Assembly: GCA_028285415.1 (NCBI GenBank)
Contig: JANQPF010000006.1
Span: 1 to 64,000, forward strand
Reading direction: 5' to 3'
Length of the DNA: 64,000 bases
Source: Pseudomonadales bacterium
Lineage (GTDB): Bacteria > Pseudomonadota > Gammaproteobacteria > Pseudomonadales > Azotimanducaceae
Position numbers and translations under genes: made by a program. Shown here one piece after another: positions 1-9,058 of the stretch. Numbering within the stretch: position 1 is the stretch's first letter; each line of letters opens with the position of its first letter. The notes beneath the pieces were generated by a model. It was given only the letters and a program-made list of their open reading frames with translations. It was not told the origin of the DNA and made no database searches.

Positions 1-57
1 CGCGTCGATCAGCCGCATGGGCGGCTGGTGTGGCAGCAGTTCGGCAATGGTGGTCAT
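1..57 (-). CDS. ApeP/FabZ-like hotdog dehydratase, N-terminal fragment
   Basis: Only the first 19 codons are inside the window; the rest lies beyond the left edge. The start overlaps the stop of the thioesterase gene as ATGA (positions 57-54 read on the minus strand), which indicates translational coupling. The peptide contains LLPHQPPMRLID, the typical opening of small 3-hydroxyacyl-ACP dehydratases in aryl-polyene clusters (ApeP/XanG-like). The role, dehydrating 3-hydroxyacyl-ACP intermediates of the polyene, is inferred from that motif and the context. Confidence 0.6.
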   Translation of the reverse strand, partial: MTTIAELLPHQPPMRLIDA

Positions 58-521
58 TTGTCTTCGCGGATGAGCGCATTGACCTGCGCCTGCACCTGAT
101 CGGGCACCCCAATGATGAGCGCCTCGTCCGGGGCGCTGACCGGTACCTGAACCGTGTACGCTTCGTTGATCCGCCGCTGTTCAGCGTCGTGCACCTCGTA
201 GTAGATGCGCAGACGAAACTCCCATTCGACCAGCTGAGCGGAGACGGAAATGGTAGCGCCGAACGGCACGCTCCGAACGTAGCGTACCCTGGTGTCGACG
301 ATGGGCCAGATCTGCCCGATGGCAGCCATCTGTCGATACCCGAACTCGAGTTTGCGAAGCAGCGCTACCCGTGCCGTATCGTAGTAACGGAAGTAGTTGC
401 CGTGCCAGACCAGGCCGGTGGGGTCGGCATCCTGAAAAGGCACGGTGACGTCAACCGTGCACGCCAGGTTGGCATGATCCGGCCAGGACTTGTCCCAGAG
501 TCTGCCCTTACGTCTGGCCAT
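54..521 (-). CDS. 4-hydroxybenzoyl-CoA-type hotdog thioesterase (ApeK-like)
   Basis: This 155-residue protein is a single hotdog domain. Residues 31-48 carry the 4HBT signature (DADPTGLVWHGNYFRYYD), with the Asp-x-Asp-Pro and Gly-x-Val-x-His positions expected for acyl thioester hydrolysis. Its start overlaps the 3' end of the glycosyltransferase gene by 14 bp, and its stop overlaps the next dehydratase start, so it belongs to the minus-strand unit beginning at 3249. In aryl-polyene clusters such enzymes release or edit acyl-ACP chains; the exact substrate here is inferred. Length and motif fit the family well. Confidence 0.82.
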   Translation of the reverse strand: MARRKGRLWDKSWPDHANLACTVDVTVPFQDADPTGLVWHGNYFRYYDTARVALLRKLEFGYRQMAAIGQIWPIVDTRVRYVRSVPFGATISVSAQLVEWEFRLRIYYEVHDAEQRRINEAYTVQVPVSAPDEALIIGVPDQVQAQVNALIREDK

Positions 522-1272
522 CGATTGCCATCCCTCGGCTGAATCGGCGCCACAGCGTGCGCGGTAAGCGGATCAAACCACCCAGTATGAGGAGCACATG
601 CATGGCAACGAGGCGCACGTTGTCTGCCACCAGGTTGAAATGAGATTGACCGTCCTGCGGATAGGTCACGGCGGTTTCCATCGCACGCACGTCGAGACCC
701 GCCCAGCAGGCGCGAACCAGAATCTCGACGTCGAATTCCATGCGTGTCCTGTATCCGATGGCGTCGCACAGCGGCAACACCCGCGCCAGCGGATACGCGC
801 GGAACCCACACATGGCGTCTCTTACCATCCGCGAGCTGGTGACAAATTGAACCAGGTAGTTGGTCAACATCCGCCCGTAGAGCCGCGAAGCCGGGATGTC
901 GTCGCCAAAGATGGGATAGCCGGTGAAGAGGCTGTCGGGATGCGCCTGCGAACGCTGCAGAAGCTCTGGCACGTCATTTGGATCATGCTGCCCATCAGCG
1001 TCGAGCGAGATGACGTGGCTGTAGCCACGCTCATGAGCTTCGCGTAAGCCGGTCATCATCGCCGCACCTTTGCCACCGTTTTCGACCCGCTGGATCAGAC
1101 TTACCCGCTCGTGTTTTGCGGTCTCAGTTTCCAGCTGTCCGATGATTTCGGCACCGCTTGCATCGTCGATAACCAGAATATCCAGCTCAAAATCGGTCAG
1201 GGTCTTTAACATGTGGATCAACGGCTCGTGGTGCCGATAGTGAGGGATGACGACGCAGTACGAATCAGCCAT
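508..1272 (-). CDS. Family 2 glycosyltransferase of the aryl-polyene cluster
   Basis: A 254-residue GT-A glycosyltransferase. Residues 36-37 (DD in VIDDAS) and 91-93 (DAD in SLDADGQHD) are the nucleotide-sugar and metal-binding acidic motifs of family GT2. A hydrophobic C-terminal stretch (VRLVAMHVLLILGGLIRL) probably contacts the inner membrane. I chose ATG at 1272 rather than the longer reading frame, because the N-terminal extension is not family-like and the chosen start overlaps the stop of the preceding dehydratase by 8 bp. It probably adds a sugar or head group to the polyene acceptor lipid; the donor is unknown. Confidence 0.82.
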   Translation of the reverse strand: MADSYCVVIPHYRHHEPLIHMLKTLTDFELDILVIDDASGAEIIGQLETETAKHERVSLIQRVENGGKGAAMMTGLREAHERGYSHVISLDADGQHDPNDVPELLQRSQAHPDSLFTGYPIFGDDIPASRLYGRMLTNYLVQFVTSSRMVRDAMCGFRAYPLARVLPLCDAIGYRTRMEFDVEILVRACWAGLDVRAMETAVTYPQDGQSHFNLVADNVRLVAMHVLLILGGLIRLPRTLWRRFSRGMAIDGQT

Positions 1273-1618
1273 GGTAGTGCAATCTGCCTTCCGTTCGGAC
1301 GTCACCGTTTTCCCGGTAGCTGAAGCTGACGACGTTGTCGGCATGCGTCAGGCTGAGCTCCAGCCGGGCACCGGGTCGAACCGGCGATTTGAATTTGATG
1401 CGTGACATCCCGCTGAACGCGGTGTCAGGAAATCCGCTGAACGCTTCAGCCGCAGCGGTGATTGCCCAGTCGATTTGCAACACGCCGGGAAGCAACGGAT
1501 TGCCCGGGAAGTGTCCTGCAAACACCGGCAGGCTGTCGTCCAACGCCAGGAGCCCCACAAAGTGCGCTTCGTCCCAGGTACGCTCTAACCATCTGGGTTG
1601 GTTCTCTTCGGCTGCCAT
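1265..1618 (-). CDS. ApeI-like 3-hydroxyacyl-ACP dehydratase
   Basis: A 117-residue hotdog dehydratase. Residues 35-48 read GHFPGNPLLPGVLQ, the FabA/FabZ active-site signature with catalytic His36 and an acidic residue at Asp50. It should convert 3-hydroxyacyl-ACP to the trans-2-enoyl-ACP in each polyene extension cycle. The start at 1618 is internal to a longer open frame whose upstream 61 residues are arginine- and cysteine-rich and look like shadow coding; the chosen start lies 3 bp from the upstream gene stop. A second dehydratase begins at the left window edge, matching the two-dehydratase pattern of these clusters. Confidence 0.84.
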   Translation of the reverse strand: MAAEENQPRWLERTWDEAHFVGLLALDDSLPVFAGHFPGNPLLPGVLQIDWAITAAAEAFSGFPDTAFSGMSRIKFKSPVRPGARLELSLTHADNVVSFSYRENGDVRTEGRLHYHG

Positions 1619-1620
1619 CC

Positions 1621-2172
1621 TCAGCTTTCCCGGTGACGCTTCTGGTACCAAAGGCGCACAGGGTACTCGCCCACGATCAGAAGGACTATCAGTAGATAGC
1701 TTACGAACCCGTTGTACCAGGCCCAGATACTCGTCGAGGTGACGACAGCGGTGTACGCGGCAGCGACAGCGCTCGCGAGAAAAAACAGCATCCAGACCCA
1801 CGTCAGACGCCGGGTGTAGGTCACGGCGGGACCTTCAACTTCGAGTCCCATGTAGCGAGATAGCCGCTCTATGGCAGAAGGTGGGTGCAGGAGCGTGTAG
1901 CCTGCGAATGCTGCGGCGATGAGATTGATCCCCACGGGATACAGTTTGAGGATCGTAAGTTCCCGGTCGGCGAGTGCAGCGATGCAGAAGAGCAGCAGCG
2001 CCGAGAACGCCGCTATGACTGCGGTTTTGGGTAGACCGGGCACCATGGACAGACGCGCGGCGGCAAGCAGACCAAAGATGCCGACAATGTAGACCGGCTC
2101 GACGGTGCCGAGGAGGTTGTAGACGAGAAAGGGATAGCACAGCAGTGCCAGTCCAAGAATGACGCGGACCAC
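1621..2172 (-). CDS. COG4648-like integral membrane protein of the aryl-polyene cluster
   Basis: This 183-residue protein has about six hydrophobic segments, including residues 3-20, 26-44, 50-68, 78-95, 122-145 and 150-170. It starts with GTG at 2172, ten bases beyond the ACP stop and in the same frame, and ends 2 bp before the dehydratase start. Membrane proteins of this size (COG4648, from memory) are regular members of aryl-polyene and xanthomonadin clusters, but their function is not established. No catalytic motif is visible. A role in holding the synthesis complex at the inner membrane would be inference. Confidence 0.72.
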   Translation of the reverse strand: MVRVILGLALLCYPFLVYNLLGTVEPVYIVGIFGLLAAARLSMVPGLPKTAVIAAFSALLLFCIAALADRELTILKLYPVGINLIAAAFAGYTLLHPPSAIERLSRYMGLEVEGPAVTYTRRLTWVWMLFFLASAVAAAYTAVVTSTSIWAWYNGFVSYLLIVLLIVGEYPVRLWYQKRHRES

Positions 2173-2181
2173 CAGCGCGTG

Positions 2182-2409
2182 TCAGACGCCGTCAACCAGA
2201 GCGACGACGTCACCCACCGTGCGCACGTCCTTGAGTGTCTCGGCAGCCAACTCTTTGCCCGTGAGGTCGCGCAGGCGGGAGAGAATGTCCACCGCGTCGA
2301 TGCTGTCGATGTCGAGGTCGTCCATCAAGAGGGCGTCCATGGTGATCAGATCGGGGTCGATCTCGAACTCCTCGATCAGAACGTTGTGCAGTTGGTCCAG
2401 AATGCTCAT
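2182..2409 (-). CDS. Acyl carrier protein (first of two)
   Basis: A 75-residue acidic ACP. Ser36 in DLDIDSIDAVD is the phosphopantetheine attachment site, followed by the expected helix II. It lies 3 bp downstream of the acyltransferase gene and directly upstream of the membrane protein gene. In this pathway one ACP usually carries the growing chain and the other the starter unit; which is which cannot be told from sequence. Length and motif are fully typical. Confidence 0.9.
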   Translation of the reverse strand: MSILDQLHNVLIEEFEIDPDLITMDALLMDDLDIDSIDAVDILSRLRDLTGKELAAETLKDVRTVGDVVALVDGV

Positions 2410-2412
2410 GGC

Positions 2413-3249
2413 TCAATTTTCGGCCGGTTCCCATTCCTGTGCAACCACGCCGGCACGGAGACGCTGATGGAAGTAACGTTGCAGATCGGCCGTAATCTGC
2501 CTTCTGGCCTGCCGCGGACTCTCACCAATTTCGAAACGCGTCGACGGGGAAAAGCCGATCCACCAGTGCACGACCCGGCGTGGGAACTTATACCAGGCGC
2601 GGGATTTACTGAGGTACGAGCCGGTTTTGAAAATGACGACGGGATGCACGCACGCACCGGTTCTTACGACCAGTTCAGCCGCGCCCAGCCTGAACTCCGG
2701 CAGCGCGCGTGGTTCGGTGCGGGTAGCTTCCGGAAAAACAAGCAGCGTCTCACCGTTGCGCAGGCGTTCACTCCCCTCCGCAAGCAGGCGCTCGGGATCG
2801 CTGTTCGACACGTAGTTGAGCTCTGTAACGAGGTAACGGAACAGCCAGGAGTTCTGTAAATCTCCTTTGAGTACGCAACAGGCGTGTGGCTGCGTCGCCA
2901 GAATCCACAGCGCGTCCACCAGGCTCGGGTGATTGGCGACGATGAGCCCGGGTCCGAGCCGGCGCTGGTGCAGAAACGCGATCGATACCACCCCGAGGAA
3001 GCTGTGGTACTCGAGGTACCACCTGCACAGACGGCTGACAAATGCGCGCAGCCTCGTGATACGGGCTGCTGCCTCACTTTCCCGGTATTGCAGCCACGCG
3101 GCGAACGCCATTGTCGCGCAGCAGCCCATCGCAAACAGCACGTACGCCATCGTGAAAACGGGGGGAGAGAGCAGACGCGAACGGAGGGTCTCCCGCGGCT
3201 GATTTATGGCTAGGCAATCCGAATCCGGGCCGGTAGTCTTACCACTCAT
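2413..3249 (-). CDS. PlsC-type acyltransferase (XanB1/ApeD-like)
   Basis: A 278-residue membrane-associated acyltransferase and first gene of the leftward unit. Residues 106-112 carry the catalytic NHxxxxD motif (NHPSLVD) and residues 172-178 carry FPEATRT, equivalent to the PEGTRS block of glycerolipid acyltransferases. A hydrophobic segment at about 33-53 suggests a membrane anchor. It probably transfers an acyl or aryl-polyene chain to a lipid or glycosylated acceptor. The gene is divergent from the ketosynthase gene, with only about 50 bp between the starts. Confidence 0.82.
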   Translation of the reverse strand: MSGKTTGPDSDCLAINQPRETLRSRLLSPPVFTMAYVLFAMGCCATMAFAAWLQYRESEAAARITRLRAFVSRLCRWYLEYHSFLGVVSIAFLHQRRLGPGLIVANHPSLVDALWILATQPHACCVLKGDLQNSWLFRYLVTELNYVSNSDPERLLAEGSERLRNGETLLVFPEATRTEPRALPEFRLGAAELVVRTGACVHPVVIFKTGSYLSKSRAWYKFPRRVVHWWIGFSPSTRFEIGESPRQARRQITADLQRYFHQRLRAGVVAQEWEPAEN

Positions 3250-3301
3250 ACGTCAGAGCGAGTGCTCGAAAAGCTATACACGAAGGAGTCTGACAGCACA
3301 C

Positions 3302-4459
3302 GTGGTTTACGTAAACCAGCACACTTTGACATCCGCCCTGGGGGCTGGACTGGGCCCCATGCAACAGTCCCTCGAGTCCAATCAATCCGGTTTGAGCAAC
3401 GACGCCTGGCCTGCGTGTGACATACCTTGTTATCTGGGCCGAGTCGAAATTCCGGACGATGTGATCGTTCCGGAATCGCGTTGGAGCCGCAACAACCGCC
3501 TGGTGGAATATGCGCTGCGTCAGGACAACTTCGAGCGGCACGTCGGCGCTGCGGTCGAGCGCCACGGTGCGCATCGCGTGGGTGTGGTCATGGGCACCAG
3601 CACGTCGAGCATCGATCGGACGGAAGAGGCCTACCGCGCCATGGACGAAGGTGCAGCTGAGCGGTTTGCCAGCGAGTTCCTGCAGCCGCGCACGCACAAT
3701 CCACATGCCCCCGGCGATTATCTCGCCGAGCGTCTCGGCCTGACGGGCCCCTGCATTACGGTCAGCGCCGCGTGTGCCTCGAGCGCCAAGGTTTTTGCCG
3801 CAGCCGAGCGCTGGCTGCAACAGGGCCTGGTTGACGCGGTGGTTGTGGGTGGTGCCGATACGCTGTGTCTCAGCGTGCTCTACGGTTTCCACTCCCTCCA
3901 GCTCGTTTCCGACGAGCCGTGTCGACCGTTCTCGCCGCAACGCAAAGGCATCAGTCTGGGTGAGGCGGCCGGATTTGCTTTACTGTCAAACGAACCCGCC
4001 GAGCTTTCGGTGACTGGTGTGGGAGAAAGCTGTGATGCCCACCACATGTCGACGGCCCACCCCGAAGGGTTGGGAGCGAGGCTCTCCATGGAGCGGGCGC
4101 TGGCAGCGGCGGGCATCACATTTGCGGATCTCGACTACGTCAACCTGCACGGAACCGGCACGCGAGCCAACGACGAGATTGAAGGGAAGGTCTGCGCGGA
4201 AGTTGCCGCTCCCCACACGCTTTTCAGCGCCACGAAAGGCTGGACGGGGCATGCGCTGGGCGCGGCCGGTATCGTCGAGTCCGTGCTTGCCATGAATGCA
4301 CTCCTCACCGGGCTCGTTCCCGGCACAATGAACACAACCTGTGCGGAGCCGGGGCTGCCCGTATTGCTGGAGTCTGTGCACCGCGAGATAAAAACGGCGC
4401 TGTCCAATTCGTTCGGATTCGGCGGAAACAACTGCTCTGTGGTCTTTGCCCGCGCATGA
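3302..4459 (+). CDS. Beta-ketoacyl-ACP synthase of the aryl-polyene cluster
   Basis: A full-length 385-residue ketosynthase with the Cys-His-His triad: Cys158 in SAACASSAK, His284 in NLHGTGT and His318 in KGWTGHALGAAG. It condenses malonyl-ACP with the growing aryl chain. GTG at 3302 is chosen because an upstream in-frame ATG at 3206 would run into the divergent acyltransferase gene, and the protein from 3302 begins with the usual KS beta strand. An AAGGAG sits at 3283-3288, slightly far from the start (13 nt). The stop overlaps the next start (ATGA at 4456), so it is coupled to the chain-length factor as in ApeO/ApeC pairs. Confidence 0.88.
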   Translation: MVYVNQHTLTSALGAGLGPMQQSLESNQSGLSNDAWPACDIPCYLGRVEIPDDVIVPESRWSRNNRLVEYALRQDNFERHVGAAVERHGAHRVGVVMGTSTSSIDRTEEAYRAMDEGAAERFASEFLQPRTHNPHAPGDYLAERLGLTGPCITVSAACASSAKVFAAAERWLQQGLVDAVVVGGADTLCLSVLYGFHSLQLVSDEPCRPFSPQRKGISLGEAAGFALLSNEPAELSVTGVGESCDAHHMSTAHPEGLGARLSMERALAAAGITFADLDYVNLHGTGTRANDEIEGKVCAEVAAPHTLFSATKGWTGHALGAAGIVESVLAMNALLTGLVPGTMNTTCAEPGLPVLLESVHREIKTALSNSFGFGGNNCSVVFARA

Positions 4460-5283
4460 ACGTCAACGTTGCAGGTCTGGCGGTATGGGGTCGTGGGCTG
4501 ACGAGTTACGACGATCTGCTGCGCGTCATGCAAACGGGTGGACTGCCGGATGGTGCTGAATTCATTGCACCCAAACCGGAGGCCATTCCCTCGCGCGAAC
4601 GCCGCCGAGCGGGACTGATGATCAATCTGGCGGTTACGCTGGCGCACCAGGCGTGTGAGCATGCGGGCGTCGACAAGTCGCTGGTGCCGTCCGTTTTTGC
4701 GTCCGGCATGGGTGACACCGACATCACGGACTATATGTGTCGCAAGCTCGCACAGCCGGACAAAATGTTGTCCCCGACCAAGTTCCACAACTCGGTACAC
4801 AACGCGCCGTCCGGCTACTGGACCATCAGTGCAAACAATCGCGCCCCGAGCACCTTTGTGGGCGGCTACGACTACAGCGTCGGGGCAGGTCTGATTGAAG
4901 CCGCCAGCCAGGCGCTGGCCGCGAACCAACCGGTTTTGCTCGTCGCCTATGACATTGTGAACCGCCCGCCGTTCTCGGAGATCTGTCCGGCCGGCGAGAG
5001 TTTCGGCGCCGCGGTGGTGTTGGCGCCGATAGATTGGCCGGCGGCGGGAGCCGGTTTGAACCTGCGAATGGATCTGGTGCTGGAGTCGGTTGCGGCAGCG
5101 TCCGACACGCAGCCGAGCCCGGGCCTCAAGCAAGTGGCGGCAGGTAACCCGAGTGCTGTGAGTCTTGCGCTGCTCGAGCAGCTTGCCGCGGTGCAGGAAG
5201 GCCAGGACGACCGGGCTGCACTCAAGCTTCGAGCGGCGCCGCAGCTGGAACTCCATCTCGGGATCTGCCCGGCAGCTGGATAG
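4456..5283 (+). CDS. Ketosynthase-like chain-length factor (ApeC-like)
   Basis: A 275-residue protein with a ketosynthase N-terminal-like fold but no active-site cysteine: the expected position reads HNSVHNAPSGYW. It is shorter than a normal KS and directly follows the real KS with a 4-bp overlap. In characterised aryl-polyene systems such a partner forms a heterodimer with the KS and sets chain length, so that role is assigned by family and position. The missing cysteine is normal for this partner and is not a sign of decay. Confidence 0.8.
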   Translation: MNVNVAGLAVWGRGLTSYDDLLRVMQTGGLPDGAEFIAPKPEAIPSRERRRAGLMINLAVTLAHQACEHAGVDKSLVPSVFASGMGDTDITDYMCRKLAQPDKMLSPTKFHNSVHNAPSGYWTISANNRAPSTFVGGYDYSVGAGLIEAASQALAANQPVLLVAYDIVNRPPFSEICPAGESFGAAVVLAPIDWPAAGAGLNLRMDLVLESVAAASDTQPSPGLKQVAAGNPSAVSLALLEQLAAVQEGQDDRAALKLRAAPQLELHLGICPAAG

Positions 5284-5297
5284 CGCAGGTAAGGTTG

Positions 5298-6857
5298 ATG
5301 TCCTCTCTAAACGTAGACGTGTGCATTCTTGGCGCCGGTATGGCCGGACTCACGCTTGCGAGGCAGCTGCAGCGGGCGGCTCCGGATCTACACGTTGCGC
5401 TCGTCGAGCACCGCCGCTACCCGGTACCGGAATCGGCTCACAAGGTCGGCGAGTCCACGGTCGAAATTGCCGCCCACTACCTCGCTGAAGACCTCGGGCT
5501 GAAAGCGCACATGACCGATGCACAGCTCCCCAAGTTCGGTCTGCGTTTGTTTTTGCGTGGGGAGGAACCCATAGCCGACGACCTGGCACGCTACGATGAG
5601 GTTGGTGCAAGTAAGGTTCTACCCATACCGACCTATCAGATTGACCGGGGCCGGCTGGAGAACTACCTGGCTGCCGACGTCGCGGCAAACGGGGCGGATC
5701 TTCTCAGCGGGGCGACGCTGCGCGAGGTGGCGCTCAAACCGGGTGCGCACAGGGTGCGCGTTCGGTCAGAAAATGAAGAGCGGCACGTCCAGGCGCGGTA
5801 TCTGGTGGACACGAGCGGCAGACGCGCCTGGTTGCGGAACCAGCTGGAACTCGGTCGCGATGTGCGCCATACGAACCACGCGGTCTGGTACCGCACGGAT
5901 GCGGAATTCGATCTGGACGGCTGGAGCGGCGACGCCGGCTGGCGGGCGCGCTGCCATGGAGAACCGCGCCGCCTCAGCACCAACCACTTCTCCGGACCCG
6001 GCTACTGGCTCTGGCTGATTCCGTTGGCCTCAGGCTGCACCAGCGTCGGCCTGGTTTTCGACGCCAGGTTGGTCGATGTTAAAACGGTCAACACGCACGA
6101 TAAGCTGCTGAACTGGCTGCATATCGAACATCCGCTCGTAGCTGAACGCCTGCGGGATCATCCACCTCTGGACTTCCACGTCCTGCAGGATTATGCGGTC
6201 AGTTCGAAAGAGGTCTTTTCAGCAGACGGGTGGATGTTGAGCGGTGATGCGGGTGTATTCGCCGACCCGTTCTATTCTCCCGGTGCAGACTTCATCGCTT
6301 TCGCCAACGGCTTTGCCACGGAGCTCATCACTAAGGGTGGTGATGTCGAACGCTGGCAGAAGTATCAGCGGTACTTCCTCACGTTTTTCAGCAACACGAT
6401 GTCGCTATACCGTGGTCAGTATGCGGGATTCGGCAACCGCAATCTCATGGTGTTGAAAACCTTGTGGGACTACACCTACTACTGGGGGCCGTTGGCAAAA
6501 CTGTTTTTTTCCCGTCGCTACCTCGATCTCGAATTCATGCAGAACGCCCAGGACGACCTGCTGCGTGCCTCCGCGCTCAACTCCGGTATGCAGGGCAAAT
6601 TCAGAAAGCTGGCGAAACTGCAGGAGCGGGTCGGCGGTGAAGGGCGCTTCTTTGACCACCATGCGATCCCGCTCTTTCACACCATGAAAGAACAGCTGCT
6701 GGCTGGCGATTCCGTGTGCATGGATACCGAACTGCGCGACTCAGTGGCAACGCTTCAGGCCCTCGCCGAGCTGCTCGATGATCTGTTGCAGCGTACAGCC
6801 GATGGCGAAACGCTGCCGCCGCTCGAGGAGATGGGTCAGCTGCCGGTGTTGGCGTAG
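5298..6857 (+). CDS. Flavin-dependent halogenase-like monooxygenase, first copy
   Basis: A 519-residue FAD protein. GAGMAG at residues 12-17 is the dinucleotide-binding loop, and WLWLIP at residues 237-242 matches the WxWxIP motif of flavin-dependent halogenases; GDAG followed by a DPFYSPG stretch is the second FAD contact. Xanthomonadins are brominated aryl polyenes and their clusters carry such enzymes, so aryl halogenation of the polyene is the best guess. Hydroxylation or reduction by a related flavoprotein is possible. Start is ATG at 5298, behind AGGTAAGG. It overlaps the convergent exporter gene by 22 bp. Confidence 0.78.
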   Translation: MSSLNVDVCILGAGMAGLTLARQLQRAAPDLHVALVEHRRYPVPESAHKVGESTVEIAAHYLAEDLGLKAHMTDAQLPKFGLRLFLRGEEPIADDLARYDEVGASKVLPIPTYQIDRGRLENYLAADVAANGADLLSGATLREVALKPGAHRVRVRSENEERHVQARYLVDTSGRRAWLRNQLELGRDVRHTNHAVWYRTDAEFDLDGWSGDAGWRARCHGEPRRLSTNHFSGPGYWLWLIPLASGCTSVGLVFDARLVDVKTVNTHDKLLNWLHIEHPLVAERLRDHPPLDFHVLQDYAVSSKEVFSADGWMLSGDAGVFADPFYSPGADFIAFANGFATELITKGGDVERWQKYQRYFLTFFSNTMSLYRGQYAGFGNRNLMVLKTLWDYTYYWGPLAKLFFSRRYLDLEFMQNAQDDLLRASALNSGMQGKFRKLAKLQERVGGEGRFFDHHAIPLFHTMKEQLLAGDSVCMDTELRDSVATLQALAELLDDLLQRTADGETLPPLEEMGQLPVLA

Positions 6858-9058
6858 CGCCCGAATCTCGCCAGCAGGTACGCTGCGATGACCCCGGCGG
6901 CGACCGTGGCACCGATACTCCTGAGCACCGGTATTTCAGATAGAGACAGGATGCCGAACACGAGCAGGCTCGAAACGGCACAGATCAACACGGCGCAGGC
7001 CGTGGCGCGATCATCCGTCCGCGGCCGCTCGCGACCGTAGAACAGCACGTAGTCCAGTCCCAGACCGGTGACGAGGATGAGTGCGATGAGGTTGAACAAA
7101 GACAAACCACCCAGCCAGACGACGCTGCAGGCTGCGGCGAAGGCCATCGCGGCGACAGCATTCAACAAGAGCCAGAGCGACTCCCTCAGGCTCAGCCGAA
7201 CGCCCAGCATCAGCGCAATGACAGCCAGCGCAATCAGCAGCAGCGTCACCAGGCGAGAACGGTAGTCTGCCACCAGGTTCTCGGAAGCGAGCTTCAGATC
7301 CAGGAGTGCCGCCTGAGGTACAGACTGAAGCGCTGCCATGACTGCTTCCCTGTCTGTCAGACCGCGTAGAAAAACGAGACTCACCCAGCCGTCGGCATGC
7401 TCAAAAAAAAGGTTGTCGACAGCGCCACGGAGGGCGGGCTCATCGCGTAACGCCGTGAACGTGGCGAAGCCGTCGTTGTCCCGTTCGTCTTCCAGCGCCT
7501 CGATAAACGTCGCGAACGCTGCGGGTTCGAGCGCGGCCGCTGCAGCGCCCGCTTCGAAATCCTCAATCGAAAAGGCGTCAAGCGCCTCGCGCCGGTGCGA
7601 TTGCGTGTCCCGGCTTGGCAGAATTTGCGTGATGCTCTGCACGCCGACCAGCTTGCCGCTTTCCTGCAATGGCCCGAGCGTTGCGACAGCCCGTTCGGAA
7701 GCACGTAGCGCTTCTTCCTGACTGCCCGCTTTCACGCTGACGAGATAGCGGATATCGGCCACCCCGAGCGTGGTGCGCAGCTGCGCATCCGCTTCGAGCA
7801 GATTGGCGTCTACCGGCGTCAGACTCGACAGGTCGTCGTTAAAGACGGGAAAAGCGAAGAGCACCGCAGTGGACACGCCCAGTGCGGTCACTGCCGGCCA
7901 CCACCTCAGCACCTGCTTCACCGGCGGCGTTTCGGGCGAGCGCTCTGTATCTGCAAGATCAACGCTGCGGTGAGTTATCCAGGCTGCAGTCAGCGCTGCG
8001 GCGATGATGCCGACCAGGGCGAAAGCGCCGAGCTGCTGCAAACCCGTGGCACCGCTGAAGATCAACGTGGCGTAGGCGATGCACGTCGACAAGATGCCCA
8101 GACGAAGCACCTTCCAGACATTGCGGTTGCCCGCGCTGGTGCCTTCTTCGGCATGGATAAAGAGGTGCAGCGGGTAGTCGAGCGCCACGCCCAGGAGCGT
8201 AAAACCGAACGCCAGGGTAATCCCGTGGACTTCGTCGAACGCGAAGGTAAGCGCCAGCATGGCGCTCACACCCCCGGCGGCCAGCGGCAGGGCGACGCCA
8301 ATCACGCGCTGGGGGGATCTGAAGCGGAGCACAATGAAAAGCAGGAGGGCAATGCCGGCAATGCTGCTGAAGAGCGTTGCCTCGAAGCGTACCGACTCCT
8401 GCAGGTCCACCGCATAAACCGGGCTACCCAGGAGCTGCGCCCCTCCGGCGCGGCGGGCCAGCGTTGCTCTGATATCGGTAACGAGCCGGGTCTGCGCAGC
8501 GAGCTCGAAGCCCGCAGGTACGGTCTCCAGCATGAGGAGCTGGGTGCTGCCCTGATCGAACGCGGGCGGACTGGCTCCGGCGGCGAAGCGGCTCAGCGCG
8601 TCGATGCTCAACAGCGCCGGGTCCGCTGCGATGAGGGCCAACGTATCGTCGTCCGCAGCAAACATGAGATCGTCCGCGCGCTGGCTGAGCACTTCTGCCC
8701 AGGCGCCGGCGTCGGCTGGTAGATCTCCGAGCAGCAGCCGGCTGTTCCATAGAACGCGCGGCAGGCTGTCCGAGCTCATCGTGAGCTCTTCAGGCAGCAC
8801 GCGGCTGATGAGCGGGTGACTGCGCAGTTCCCCGGCAATGGCGGATGCCTCCGCAGAATTGGAGTCCTCGAGCGCTATGAACACGAGCTGTGCCCCGGCC
8901 CCCTGCCCGAGGCGCTCCGTCAAAAGTGACTGGGCAAGATCTCCGGGTGGCGGCAGGAATGCGCTCAGGTCGTAGCTGATCTCCAGTCGCAGCGCAGCAC
9001 CGGCGGCGACGGCAACGGTAACCAGCAACGCCAGCAGGACGCGATGATTGGCCGTCAC
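6836..9058 (-). CDS. MMPL/RND-family exporter of the aryl-polyene cluster (XanF/ApeM-like)
   Basis: A 740-residue inner-membrane transporter with an N-terminal TM, a large periplasmic loop, a block of about five TMs (residues 225-365), a second periplasmic loop and a C-terminal TM block. This duplicated 1+5 layout is the MMPL/RND plan, shorter than drug RND pumps. It is the last gene of the ACP-ligase-acyltransferase-LolA unit and starts inside the LolA-like gene (ATGA at 9058-9055). It probably moves the lipid-linked polyene across the inner membrane to the LolA-like carrier. Confidence 0.85.
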   Translation of the reverse strand: MTANHRVLLALLVTVAVAAGAALRLEISYDLSAFLPPPGDLAQSLLTERLGQGAGAQLVFIALEDSNSAEASAIAGELRSHPLISRVLPEELTMSSDSLPRVLWNSRLLLGDLPADAGAWAEVLSQRADDLMFAADDDTLALIAADPALLSIDALSRFAAGASPPAFDQGSTQLLMLETVPAGFELAAQTRLVTDIRATLARRAGGAQLLGSPVYAVDLQESVRFEATLFSSIAGIALLLFIVLRFRSPQRVIGVALPLAAGGVSAMLALTFAFDEVHGITLAFGFTLLGVALDYPLHLFIHAEEGTSAGNRNVWKVLRLGILSTCIAYATLIFSGATGLQQLGAFALVGIIAAALTAAWITHRSVDLADTERSPETPPVKQVLRWWPAVTALGVSTAVLFAFPVFNDDLSSLTPVDANLLEADAQLRTTLGVADIRYLVSVKAGSQEEALRASERAVATLGPLQESGKLVGVQSITQILPSRDTQSHRREALDAFSIEDFEAGAAAAALEPAAFATFIEALEDERDNDGFATFTALRDEPALRGAVDNLFFEHADGWVSLVFLRGLTDREAVMAALQSVPQAALLDLKLASENLVADYRSRLVTLLLIALAVIALMLGVRLSLRESLWLLLNAVAAMAFAAACSVVWLGGLSLFNLIALILVTGLGLDYVLFYGRERPRTDDRATACAVLICAVSSLLVFGILSLSEIPVLRSIGATVAAGVIAAYLLARFGRYANTGS

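Noticed and set aside
4135-5256. A 373-codon minus-strand frame opposite the KS and chain-length factor
   Set aside because: The plus strand has the full catalytic triad and family-length proteins; the minus frame has no family features.
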